Below, piece after piece: positions 8,279 to 15,780 of a stretch of 64,000 bases of DNA. A program made the translations under genes and the position numbers. The stretch is from Candidatus Methanomethylophilaceae archaeon (lineage in GTDB: Archaea > Thermoplasmatota > Thermoplasmata > Methanomassiliicoccales > Methanomethylophilaceae), in contig JAFXUX010000033.1 in the NCBI GenBank assembly GCA_017524805.1, forward strand, positions 62,001-126,000. The letters run 5' to 3'. Each line of letters begins with the position of its first letter. Position 1 is the first letter of the stretch. Below the pieces are notes generated by a model. That model made no database searches and had not been told where the DNA came from. It saw nothing but the letters and a program-made list of their open reading frames with translations.

Positions 8279-8842
8279 ATGAAATTCCCGCCGTCTACGG
8301 ACATCCGCAGGATAAGGAAGAATTTGGATGTCACCCAGATGCGCCTTTCGGAGCTGTCGGGCGTCAGCCAAAGCACGATCGCCAAAATAGAGCAAGGAAA
8401 AATCTCCGCCAGCTATGCCACCGTGGTGAAGCTGTTCGAGACTTTGGATGAGATCAGGGAGTCCGGGAGGAAGGATCCTACCGCGATCGAGGTGGCTTCC
8501 AAAGGCGTTATGAGCGTCCAAAGCACCGAGAGCATCCTTAACGTGTCGGAGATGCTCAAAATGACCGGGTATTCCCAGCTCCCTGTGATGGAGGGGGAGA
8601 TCCCAGTCGGTAGCATATCCGAAAGGGACATATTCGATGCCATGAGGCAGAGCCATTCCGCGGATCAGATGAAGACCACTAGCATCTCCAAGATCATGAA
8701 GGAATCCTACCCCATAGTTTCTGATAACGCTCCCATGTCGTCGGTTACCATGCTCATGACCGACAGCAACGCTGTTCTCGTCGCCAAAAAAGGGAAGATC
8801 GTAGGCATCATAACCAACGCCGACATGCTGAAGCTGATCTGA
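8279..8842 (+). CDS. Helix-turn-helix transcription regulator with paired CBS domains
   Basis: 187 residues. Residues 5-62 form an XRE/Cro-type helix-turn-helix (IRRIRKNLDVTQMRLSELSG, VSQSTIAKIEQGKISASYAT). Residues about 75-187 form two CBS motifs (ISERDIFDAMRQ; VGIITNADMLKLI), a Bateman module that usually binds adenosyl compounds such as ATP, AMP or SAM. It is transcribed away from mat, so a role in sensing adenylates or SAM and controlling mat is a reasonable inference, not something the sequence proves. It converges with rnz; five bases separate the stops. Confidence 0.85.
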   Translation: MKFPPSTDIRRIRKNLDVTQMRLSELSGVSQSTIAKIEQGKISASYATVVKLFETLDEIRESGRKDPTAIEVASKGVMSVQSTESILNVSEMLKMTGYSQLPVMEGEIPVGSISERDIFDAMRQSHSADQMKTTSISKIMKESYPIVSDNAPMSSVTMLMTDSNAVLVAKKGKIVGIITNADMLKLI

Positions 8843-8847
8843 CTCGG

Positions 8848-9762
8848 TCAATCCATTTTCCTGGCCGCACGATTGGTTATCTCGTAGCGATCGAAATCGT
8901 CGGCCAGAATCGTTTCGGAGAAGACCGCCTTGGCTTCCTCCAAGAGAGAATCCCTGCAGTCGTCATAGCGATTGCTTATGTGGGTAAGGAAAAGATAGCG
9001 CACGCCAGCTTCCTTGGCGGTGGCCGCCGCCTGCAGCGCGGTGGAATGGAAATGGCTGTCAGCCAAAGACGTTTCGGACGACATATACGTAGATTCGTGG
9101 ATCAGGGCGTCGACGTCACCTATGGCATCCGCTATCGCCGAAGTTGATCTGGTGTCTCCAGTGTACGCGACGCGGATCCCTCTTCTGATGGGACCGACCA
9201 CCTGCTCCGGAAGAATCCCTTTGACGGTTTCGCCCCTCTTCAGGCGGGCCATGTCCGGTCCGTCTTTGATGCCCAACGAAAGGGCCTTCCCTCTGTCGAG
9301 TTTACCGGGAGAATCAGGCTCGGACACGATGAATCCGACAGATGGCAATCCATGGTCCGTCCCGAAAACAGATACCTTCATCTTGCATACGGAAAACTCG
9401 TTTCCATGGTCGGCCTCGACGACCTCCACAGGATACTCGGTCTCGCCTTCGGTGGCATCCATGATGGCTTTCAGAGGCGCTGCGAACCCTTTCGGGCCGC
9501 ATATCATCAGAGGGTCCTTCCTTCCAAGAAGCCCCATGGTCTGGAGGAGCCCGGGAAGGCCGAGGATGTGGTCGCCGTGGACGTGGGTTATCAGAACCGC
9601 GCGTATCTTCATGAACGAGAACGGCGAAATCATCAGCTGGCGCTGGGAACCTTCCCCGCAATCCATGAGGATGATGTCAGATCCGCTGCGGAGGGCGATG
9701 CAGGATGTGGACCTATTTCTGGAGGGGAGACTGGCTCCCGTGCCAAGGAACAGTATCTCCAT
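8848..9762 (-). CDS. rnz: Ribonuclease Z (tRNA 3' endonuclease)
   Basis: Trims the 3' trailer of pre-tRNA. 304 residues from the ATG at 9762 (MEILFLGTGASLPSRNRSTS, the usual N-terminus). Metal-binding HxHGDH lies at residues 60-65 (THVHGDH), with further ligands in GTDHGLPSVGF, VAYTGDTRST, LIHESTYMSS, DSHFHSTALQAA and FLTHISNRY. The frame is open for another 97 codons upstream, but that stretch is the out-of-frame shadow of the next gene. It follows the small zinc protein by 22 bases and is probably co-transcribed with it. Confidence 0.95.
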   Translation of the reverse strand: MEILFLGTGASLPSRNRSTSCIALRSGSDIILMDCGEGSQRQLMISPFSFMKIRAVLITHVHGDHILGLPGLLQTMGLLGRKDPLMICGPKGFAAPLKAIMDATEGETEYPVEVVEADHGNEFSVCKMKVSVFGTDHGLPSVGFIVSEPDSPGKLDRGKALSLGIKDGPDMARLKRGETVKGILPEQVVGPIRRGIRVAYTGDTRSTSAIADAIGDVDALIHESTYMSSETSLADSHFHSTALQAAATAKEAGVRYLFLTHISNRYDDCRDSLLEEAKAVFSETILADDFDRYEITNRAARKMD

Positions 9763-9784
9763 CCTAGCACCGCCAAAAAGGGAA

Positions 9785-10006
9785 TCAATAGACCTGATCC
9801 AACGATCTGTCGGTCTTGGTCTCTTTCTTGAATTCTTTATAGTGCTCTTTGCAAAGGTGTATCTGCCTCGCGCTGGGGTCTTTGAGATCAAGAGAGGATT
9901 TGGACACCTGTTTGATGTTGAAAGACCTCTCCGCCGGGTTATTGCACCCGGAAACGTCACAGATTTCGGTCGCTGTTTCATGCTTAGCCAATGCCATGGG
10001 ATACAT
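9785..10006 (-). CDS. Conserved small archaeal zinc-binding type protein
   Basis: 73-77 residues with CDVSGC near the N-terminus and LCKEHYKEFKKETKTDR at the C-terminus. The two cysteines, then Cys and His, look like a zinc site, and a similar small protein occurs in other archaea. The function is unknown. I prefer the ATG at 10006, which follows GGAG at good spacing; an in-frame ATG also lies at 10018. It shares an AT-rich promoter with the divergent methyltransferase gene and runs into rnz. Confidence 0.7.
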   Translation of the reverse strand: MYPMALAKHETATEICDVSGCNNPAERSFNIKQVSKSSLDLKDPSARQIHLCKEHYKEFKKETKTDRSLDQVY

Positions 10007-10052
10007 AATCGTCTCCATAAGGTATAATTATGATGGGATGGCTGGGATTTCA

Positions 10053-10062
10053 TTTATATATA
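10053..10062 (+). promoter_or_regulatory. TATA box of the methylcobamide:CoM methyltransferase gene
   Basis: TTTATATATA, centred 26 bases before the ATG at 10083. That is the spacing from TATA to the transcription start in archaea, so the mRNA is probably leaderless. The reverse complement is also TATA-like and could serve the divergent small gene. Confidence 0.55.
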
Positions 10063-10082
10063 GACGATTGGCATCCATTTTT

Positions 10083-11096
10083 ATGAACACTAAAGACGAA
10101 ATATGCGACGCATTGGACGGAAATAGAGGCGACCAAGCTCCCCCCGCGATATTCACCCAGACTGGGACGGTCGGGCAGATGGACAGATGCGGGGCCTGCT
10201 GGCCGGAAGCGAATTTCGACGCTGAGAAAATGGCTCAGCTGGCCGTCCAACCGGCGGAGATGTTCGGATTCGCCATGGCAAAAGTGCCGTTCTGCGTGAC
10301 CATAATCCCCGAGATATTGGGATGCGATATCAGCAAAGGGAACAAAGGGGCCCAACCCGCTGTGACCGCATCCCCTTGGAGGAACGACGACATGATGCTT
10401 GTCGAACCTCCGGATGTGATGTCTCCCGATGAGTTCCTGTCTTCCGGGAGATGCCCGATGATTTTGGAGGCGGCCGAAAAAGTGAGGTCGCGCAGAGAAG
10501 ACCTCTTCCTGATATGCGGGATGGAAGACGCATTCTCGACCGCGTACCAGATGACTGGGTTGGAGACGTTCCTGATGGGCGCGATGATGGACCCGGATCT
10601 TTGCAGATCCTGGGTGGAAGCCGTCAAGCCTTGCCTCAAAGCTTACGCGGCGGCCCTTTCCGAAGTTTCCGACGACGTCCAGCTGATCGTCGAATCCGCG
10701 ACCGACGTTATGCCCGCCGAGATGTTCCACGATTTCGTGGAGGGGAGCGCCTCCGACATCGTGGGTTGCATCAAAAAATCGTATTCCACCGTGCACAGCT
10801 GCGGAGAGACGTCGGAAATCCTCGAGGATCTGGCTTCCATGGGTGAGACGGGACTCTCCGTCGAGACATACTACGATCCAGTGGGTGTCGCAGAAAGGAT
10901 AGCGAAGAAGGTCCGCATAGTCGGCGGCGTGCCTCCGGTTAACCACCTGATGCAAGGCACCCCCGCAATCATCCGCGAGGACGCCATCAAATGCTCAGAC
11001 GCCGGATTCGCCATCATAGCGCCGGAATGCGGGGTCCCTCCGCTCACTCCCAACGAGAACCTGATGGCCCTGGCCAAGTACAGGGAAAATCTCTGA
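10083..11096 (+). CDS. mtbA: Methylcobamide:CoM methyltransferase (MtaA/MtbA family)
   Basis: Transfers the methyl group from a methylated corrinoid protein to coenzyme M, the step that feeds methylotrophic methanogenesis. 337 residues of the uroporphyrinogen decarboxylase fold. The zinc site HxCx(n)C typical of MtaA/MtbA is present as H238, C240 (STVHSCGE) and C316 (APECGVPP). The ATG at 10083 has no ribosome-binding site, but a TATA box stands 26 bases upstream, so a leaderless mRNA is likely. I cannot separate the methylamine-type (MtbA) from the methanol-type (MtaA) enzyme by eye, so the symbol is tentative. No corrinoid protein or substrate-specific methyltransferase is nearby. Confidence 0.85.
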   Translation: MNTKDEICDALDGNRGDQAPPAIFTQTGTVGQMDRCGACWPEANFDAEKMAQLAVQPAEMFGFAMAKVPFCVTIIPEILGCDISKGNKGAQPAVTASPWRNDDMMLVEPPDVMSPDEFLSSGRCPMILEAAEKVRSRREDLFLICGMEDAFSTAYQMTGLETFLMGAMMDPDLCRSWVEAVKPCLKAYAAALSEVSDDVQLIVESATDVMPAEMFHDFVEGSASDIVGCIKKSYSTVHSCGETSEILEDLASMGETGLSVETYYDPVGVAERIAKKVRIVGGVPPVNHLMQGTPAIIREDAIKCSDAGFAIIAPECGVPPLTPNENLMALAKYRENL

Positions 11097-11177
11097 TCCG
11101 ATCCGGGGGCCTCCCCGGACCTTCCTATCAGCCAGCGGAAAAAAAGGATAATATCTTTCGTCGCCAATGGCGGGAGC

Positions 11178-11837
11178 ATGACCAAGGTCTCACCCTCGAT
11201 GCTTTCCGCCGATTTCTCTAAGCTCGGCGAAGAGCTCGTCCGCGTTGAGGCGGCCGGCGCGGATTGGGCCCACCTCGACGTCATGGACGGGATGTTCGTT
11301 CCAAACATTACATTCGGGCCTCCCATCATAAAATCCATACGCAAATGCTCGGGCATATTGTTCGATGCCCATCTGATGATAGAGGATCCGTCAAGATACG
11401 TGGACGCTTTCGCCGATGCCGGCTGCGACATGATCACCGTCCATTGCGAGGCCGAGGGGAACATAGCCGAGGCAATCGACAGAATCAAGGGAAGAGGGCT
11501 CAAAGCTGGTGTTTCGCTGAACCCTGAGACCCCCACGTCAAAAATCATCCCTTATCTGGGCGATGCGGATCTCGCTTTGGTCATGACGGTACATCCCGGA
11601 TTCGGAGGGCAGTCCTTCATCGGGGAATGCGTGCCGAAGATCGGCGAAATCAGGAAATGGGCCGAAAACAGAGGGAAAAGGCTTGAGATCTCCGTCGACG
11701 GCGGGATAAACGCCGAAACCGGGAAAATCTGCGCCGACACTGGGGCAACCGCCCTAGTGGCTGGGTCCTCCCTGTTCAGGCTGGACGACATGGCGCCCGA
11801 GATAGCCAGATGGAAGCTGTACGGGCCTACGCTCTGA
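11178..11837 (+). CDS. rpe: Ribulose-phosphate 3-epimerase
   Basis: Interconverts ribulose 5-phosphate and xylulose 5-phosphate. 219 residues, full length. Motifs: VSPSMLSADFSKLGEE, HLDVMDGMFVPNITFGP, FDAHLMIEDP, TVHCEAEGN, VMTVHPGFGGQSFI and ISVDGGINAETG, with the metal-binding His and Asp residues in place. The FEN1 gene starts 9 bases after its stop, so the two are co-transcribed. A TATA-like GATAATATC lies at about 11147-11155. Confidence 0.95.
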   Translation: MTKVSPSMLSADFSKLGEELVRVEAAGADWAHLDVMDGMFVPNITFGPPIIKSIRKCSGILFDAHLMIEDPSRYVDAFADAGCDMITVHCEAEGNIAEAIDRIKGRGLKAGVSLNPETPTSKIIPYLGDADLALVMTVHPGFGGQSFIGECVPKIGEIRKWAENRGKRLEISVDGGINAETGKICADTGATALVAGSSLFRLDDMAPEIARWKLYGPTL

Positions 11838-11846
11838 GGTGATTTT

Positions 11847-12875
11847 ATGGGAGTAAACCTTTCACCGATAGTGGAGCCCAGGGAGATAGAGCTCTCGGAA
11901 CTCCGCGGCAAAACCGTCGCAGTAGATGCGTACAACACCATCTTCCAATTCCTTTCGATAATCAGGCAGCCGGACGGAAAGCCCCTCATGGACCAGGACG
12001 GCAACGTCACGTCGCATCTCTCCGGGATACTGTATCGCACGTCCAACCTCATCGAAGCGGGCATCGAACCGGTCTTCGTGTTCGACGGCAAGGCCAACGC
12101 CCTCAAGGCGGGTACTATAGAGGAAAGGATAGCCCGCAGAGAGAAGGCGAAAGAGGAATACGAGCAGGCTCTGGCCGAAGGGGACCTCAAGAAAGCGTTC
12201 TCCAAGGCGCAGCAGACATCCAGAATGACTCCCGATATTCTCGAGAGCTCCAAAAGGCTGCTTGAGCTCCTCGGGATACCCGTAGTCCAGGCCCCCAGCG
12301 ACGGGGAAGCCCAGGCGGCCTACATGTGCTCCGCCGGTTCCGTCTATGCGGCGGCCTCGCAGGATTTCGATTCCATACTTTTCGGGGCGCCCCTGCTTCT
12401 GAGGAACCTTACGATGTCGGGAAGGCGCAAAATCCCCGGCAAAAACGCCTACAAAGACGTGAAAACCGAACTCATAGACACCGAGAATATGCTCCAAAAC
12501 CTCGGGATCACCAGAGAACAGCTCGTGGACGTGTGCATCCTCATAGGAACCGATTTCAACCATGGGATCGACGGCATAGGGCCGAAAAAAGGGCTTAAAC
12601 TCATACAGAAGCACGGGAACCTGGAGGAGACCCTGCCCGCGATTGGCAAGGAGATCCCCGAATACCAGGAAGTCCGCGACATTTTCCTGGACGGCCCGAA
12701 ATCCGACGATTACGACGTCAAGCATGGCACGGCCCTTCTGGAAGAGACCGTGGAGATGATGGCTGGATATGGGTTCTCCGAGGACAGGGTGAAAGCCGTG
12801 GTCGGCAGGATCGAAGCGGCCAGGAAAACTGAGGACAGCAGGAAAAAGCAGAGGTCCCTGGACGGATGGTTCTGA
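11847..12875 (+). CDS. fen: Flap endonuclease 1
   Basis: Structure-specific nuclease that removes 5' flaps in Okazaki fragment processing and repair. 342 residues. The N and I regions carry the acidic metal ligands (AVDAYNTIFQF, PVFVFDGKA, APSDGEAQAAYM, ASQDFDSILFG, IGTDFNHGIDG), and a helix-hairpin-helix follows (GIGPKKGLKLIQKHG). The end QRSLDGWF is a PIP box for binding the PCNA clamp. The ribosome-binding site GAGGTGA precedes the ATG. Downstream lies a GC hairpin and a T run. Confidence 0.96.
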   Translation: MGVNLSPIVEPREIELSELRGKTVAVDAYNTIFQFLSIIRQPDGKPLMDQDGNVTSHLSGILYRTSNLIEAGIEPVFVFDGKANALKAGTIEERIARREKAKEEYEQALAEGDLKKAFSKAQQTSRMTPDILESSKRLLELLGIPVVQAPSDGEAQAAYMCSAGSVYAAASQDFDSILFGAPLLLRNLTMSGRRKIPGKNAYKDVKTELIDTENMLQNLGITREQLVDVCILIGTDFNHGIDGIGPKKGLKLIQKHGNLEETLPAIGKEIPEYQEVRDIFLDGPKSDDYDVKHGTALLEETVEMMAGYGFSEDRVKAVVGRIEAARKTEDSRKKQRSLDGWF

Positions 12876-12885
12876 GCTTAAAACC

Positions 12886-12930
12886 TGGGGCCCGTGCACG
12901 GCCCTGGGAATCCCCGAGGGTCGATTTTTT
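12886..12930 (+). terminator. Terminator after fen
   Basis: A GGGCC-CGTGCAC-GGCCC hairpin (12888-12904) followed after 20 bases by six T residues (12925-12930). It separates fen from the accessory PP-loop gene. Confidence 0.5.
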
Positions 12931-12953
12931 GCTATATTGACTTTTCAATAAAA

Positions 12954-12962
12954 CTTTATATC
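12954..12962 (+). promoter_or_regulatory. TATA box of PP-loop gene copy 1
   Basis: CTTTATATC lies 25 bases upstream of the GTG at 12983 but only 13 bases upstream of the ATG at 12971. A similar box lies at the same distance from the ATG of copy 2, which argues that translation starts at 12983. Confidence 0.5.
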
Positions 12963-12970
12963 CAGCATCT

Positions 12971-14368
12971 ATGCTGTCAAATGTGGGCAGAGGAGAATTA
13001 TCGATAGGCCCTGCGAGAACTCGCGAAGAAAATGGAAGGGCAATCCAAGAAGTAGACATAACCTTCGTTCTTCCGGGGGAGAATGCCCAGACCAAGACGC
13101 TGTTCTACAGCGTGCAGGCCGAATATGGATACGGCCTGTGCTCGGATCTCTCGGACGCTTATGTGATGGCGTCCCTCGTCTATTGCATGAGGAGAGGGCT
13201 GGACATCGTGGCGGAATCCCCAATGAGCAGCCACCTCTACCACAATGTTACCGAGTACCTGATCCCCTCCCTTGTCCATACTGACGGCCACCTCGAAGCA
13301 ATCAAGATCCATGCCCCTATAACGAAGGACTCGAAGGTACGCGCCGGAAAGCACGTGGGTACGGGAATGTCATGCGGCGTGGACTCCATGCACGCGCTCT
13401 GGCACTATCTCGACTACGAAGACAGCAGCCGCAGGCTGACGCACTTGTGCATAACCGATGTCGGAGCTTTCAACGTCGTTTACGGCAGCGATGAGAATAT
13501 CAAAAAAGTCAAAGAAAGATCGTACGAACGTGCAAGAACAGTATCCGAAGACATCGATCTTCCTCTGATTGAAATCGAATGCAACATAAGAGAAGTATTG
13601 AAGCAAAGCCACAGGCTGACCCATACCTACACAGACCTGTTCTCCATAATGATGCTGAGATACTTCTGGAAGGTCTATTACTACGCATCAGTGGGCGACG
13701 GGAAGCTTGCCCTAGAGCTGGAAAACAACAGCAGACACGACTCCGGATACTATGAGATGTTCATCCTGCCTTTGGTGTCCGACGGAAAGCTGGACATTAT
13801 GTCCGAAGGATTCATCTCGAATCGCTTCCAAAAAATCAAAGACATAAAGGACGCCCCGTACGCCCAGAAATACCTCTACTCCTGCGTGAAAAGGAGCGAG
13901 AATTGTGGCGTCTGCAGCAAATGCCTCAGAAACCTTTGGAATCTGGATGCGCTCGGTTGCCTCGATTCATTCCGCGATGCTTACGATATCGATGCTTACC
14001 TGAAAAAACGCAGAGTGCTTATGATCAAACTGGCCAATCAAGCCGGAAAGAATGATTTCGTCGAGGATGCGATCGGCGTATTCGCCGGCAACAAGGATCC
14101 AGATTACCTTTACGCCCTAAACAGCATAAAGAAGATTGAAACCGCAGTATCCGATTACGAAAAAGGCAAGAATCTGAAAAGATGCTTCAGGATATTCAAA
14201 CATTACAGGCGTTACAGCACTCTGGCCTACGTATACTACGGCAAATCGCTGTTGGAAGGGAAGGGAACCGCCGCCGACGAAGAGCTAGGAAGGAAGGTCA
14301 TGGAATCCGATAGGGCCAGAAAATACCTGCTGAAACACAGGGTTTCCGAAGATGACGAATCGGAATAA
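12971..14368 (+). CDS. PP-loop ATPase-like protein with zinc knuckle and Sel1-like tail (copy 1)
   Basis: 465 residues of unknown function. Residues about 130-143 (GTGMSCGVDSMHAL) match the SGGxDS-type PP-loop of ATP pyrophosphatases, as in QueC, asparagine synthase and argininosuccinate synthase. A zinc knuckle CGVCSKC at about residue 312 recalls the QueC CxxC cluster. The C-terminal 100 residues (YYGKSLLEGKGTAADEELGR) look like a Sel1-type helical repeat. About nine in ten residues match copy 2 at 15781-17163. The ATG at 12971 fits the open frame, but promoter spacing and alignment with copy 2 favour GTG at 12983. It may activate a carboxylate or nucleotide by adenylation; the substrate is unknown. 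Confidence 0.75.
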   Translation: MLSNVGRGELSIGPARTREENGRAIQEVDITFVLPGENAQTKTLFYSVQAEYGYGLCSDLSDAYVMASLVYCMRRGLDIVAESPMSSHLYHNVTEYLIPSLVHTDGHLEAIKIHAPITKDSKVRAGKHVGTGMSCGVDSMHALWHYLDYEDSSRRLTHLCITDVGAFNVVYGSDENIKKVKERSYERARTVSEDIDLPLIEIECNIREVLKQSHRLTHTYTDLFSIMMLRYFWKVYYYASVGDGKLALELENNSRHDSGYYEMFILPLVSDGKLDIMSEGFISNRFQKIKDIKDAPYAQKYLYSCVKRSENCGVCSKCLRNLWNLDALGCLDSFRDAYDIDAYLKKRRVLMIKLANQAGKNDFVEDAIGVFAGNKDPDYLYALNSIKKIETAVSDYEKGKNLKRCFRIFKHYRRYSTLAYVYYGKSLLEGKGTAADEELGRKVMESDRARKYLLKHRVSEDDESE

Positions 14369-14371
14369 GAA

Positions 14372-14432
14372 AAGAATACCCGGCCAACTCCGAACTCTTC
14401 CTGATGCGCTGGAAATCCATCTCTGTGCCGAT
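14372..14432 (-). pseudogene. Possible remnant of the esterase 3' end
   Basis: On the minus strand this stretch reads IGTEMDFQRIRKSSELA, similar to IGPGSHFQRIEERLELG near the end of the esterase at 17581-18231. Both lie just downstream of a PP-loop copy and face it. Twelve bases (TTTCCAGCGCAT) are identical. It may be a leftover of a segment duplication that carried the PP-loop gene and the tail of its convergent neighbour. The match is short and could be chance. Confidence 0.25.
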
Positions 14433-14513
14433 CATCTAACAGAACGATGTGTCGCTTTTGATTCCCATATTGCCTGTGGCAAAGACAAACCCGCATATCT
14501 GTTCTTTCAACCC

Positions 14514-15659
14514 TCAGGATTCTTTGTATTCTATCGTCCTGTTCAATGGCACTACAGTCGTACCGTCGCTTAAATCCTTAGCGACAGTGGCTCCCGCGGC
14601 AATCTTACAATTATTACCGATAACTATGTTCCCCACCAATACGGCTCCAGCACCGATGAATACGCCATCGCCAATTTTAGGTGCCCCATAGCGTTTATGG
14701 CCCTTCGTCTTATTGGACCCGATTGTCACCTGCTGGTATATAGTGCATTTTTTTCCGATCACCGCTGAATCACTGATAAAAATGGAAAGAATCCCGTGAG
14801 GAAAACTGGGGATCGCCGAGATTTTGGAGCTTATACCTATCCAGCTTCCGCGCTTCTCCAAGACATAATAATAAAGATTCAACATCATTTTCTTGTCAGA
14901 AGCGCCACTTTTTATAGCTTTTCTTAATCTGAATATATATTCTACCTGCCATGGTATCCTTTTGCCTAAAAACATTGATTTTTCAAATAATTCATATGAT
15001 TTATATAAATCGCGAGGCACCACGTCACCGTCGAAATAAAACTCGGATAATAGAAATATGCATCTGGACGACTGGCTGCTATTGCAAAGCAAAAATGATT
15101 CGCGACGGTCGTTAATATCGGTGCTTTGGAAGAGTATGTTAGCTAGCGGTGCCACAGCCTCTTTCACTCCGGATTTGACTGCGGATCTCAGCATCATTGT
15201 TGCTTTGCTGATATCCTTCTTTGTCACTTTACCTTCAATATACATCATTCCGAGCCTATAATAGATGCCATCGTTTCCTAAAGCCTCCAATGACTTGCAT
15301 AAATCAAAGGCGCGTGCCCTTTCAGTTTGGCTTTTGCTTGAATATAGCTCATCAATCAACAGAACAGATGCATCCTGATTTCCGGATTTTGATGCCTGCT
15401 CCAATAAATCTATAGCTTTTTTTCTGTCACTGGGAACAATGTTTCCTGTAAGATACCACTCCGCAAGCATAAGCTGGAAAGCGGGCCTACCTTCCCGCGC
15501 TAGTTCCGTGCAGATTTCTGCCGCTTTCAATCTGCTTTCCTGATTCCCTGATGCATATGCATTGATTAAAGACAGAAAAGACGACTCATCATCGATATCG
15601 TCGATCGCTGAAAGAACAGAATTATCACTCATGCCCAACAACCTCAAGCATTTCTCCAT
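14514..15659 (-). CDS. Sel1-repeat protein fused to a hexapeptide acyltransferase
   Basis: 381 residues. The first 240 hold Sel1/TPR-like helical repeats (for example YYRLGMMYIEGKVTKKD, LSEFYFDGDVVPRDLYKSYE). The last 110 are a left-handed beta-helix of the serine acetyltransferase type: ISDSAVIGKKCTIYQQVTIG, KIGDGVFIGAGAVLVGN, VIGNNCKIAAGATVAKDL. It probably transfers an acetyl group to a sugar or amino-acid acceptor, using the helical repeats as a scaffold. The gene is clearly AT-richer than its neighbours and sits on the opposite strand between the two PP-loop copies, suggesting acquisition. An in-frame ATG at 15632, preceded by GAGG, is a possible alternative start. Confidence 0.8.
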   Translation of the reverse strand: MEKCLRLLGMSDNSVLSAIDDIDDESSFLSLINAYASGNQESRLKAAEICTELAREGRPAFQLMLAEWYLTGNIVPSDRKKAIDLLEQASKSGNQDASVLLIDELYSSKSQTERARAFDLCKSLEALGNDGIYYRLGMMYIEGKVTKKDISKATMMLRSAVKSGVKEAVAPLANILFQSTDINDRRESFLLCNSSQSSRCIFLLSEFYFDGDVVPRDLYKSYELFEKSMFLGKRIPWQVEYIFRLRKAIKSGASDKKMMLNLYYYVLEKRGSWIGISSKISAIPSFPHGILSIFISDSAVIGKKCTIYQQVTIGSNKTKGHKRYGAPKIGDGVFIGAGAVLVGNIVIGNNCKIAAGATVAKDLSDGTTVVPLNRTIEYKES

Positions 15660-15752
15660 TATTTAAGTGCCACTTTAGTGCTATGCGCGAATTTTAAGTG
15701 AAAATACACGTCTTATCAAGGACTACTTATTTCATACGTGATTCGGAAGTTG

Positions 15753-15762
15753 TTAATATAAC
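15753..15762 (+). promoter_or_regulatory. TATA box of PP-loop gene copy 2
   Basis: TTAATATAAC lies 23-24 bases before the ATG at 15781, the spacing expected for a leaderless transcript starting at that ATG. Confidence 0.5.
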
Positions 15763-15780
15763 ATATCCTTGCCGTCAGAT

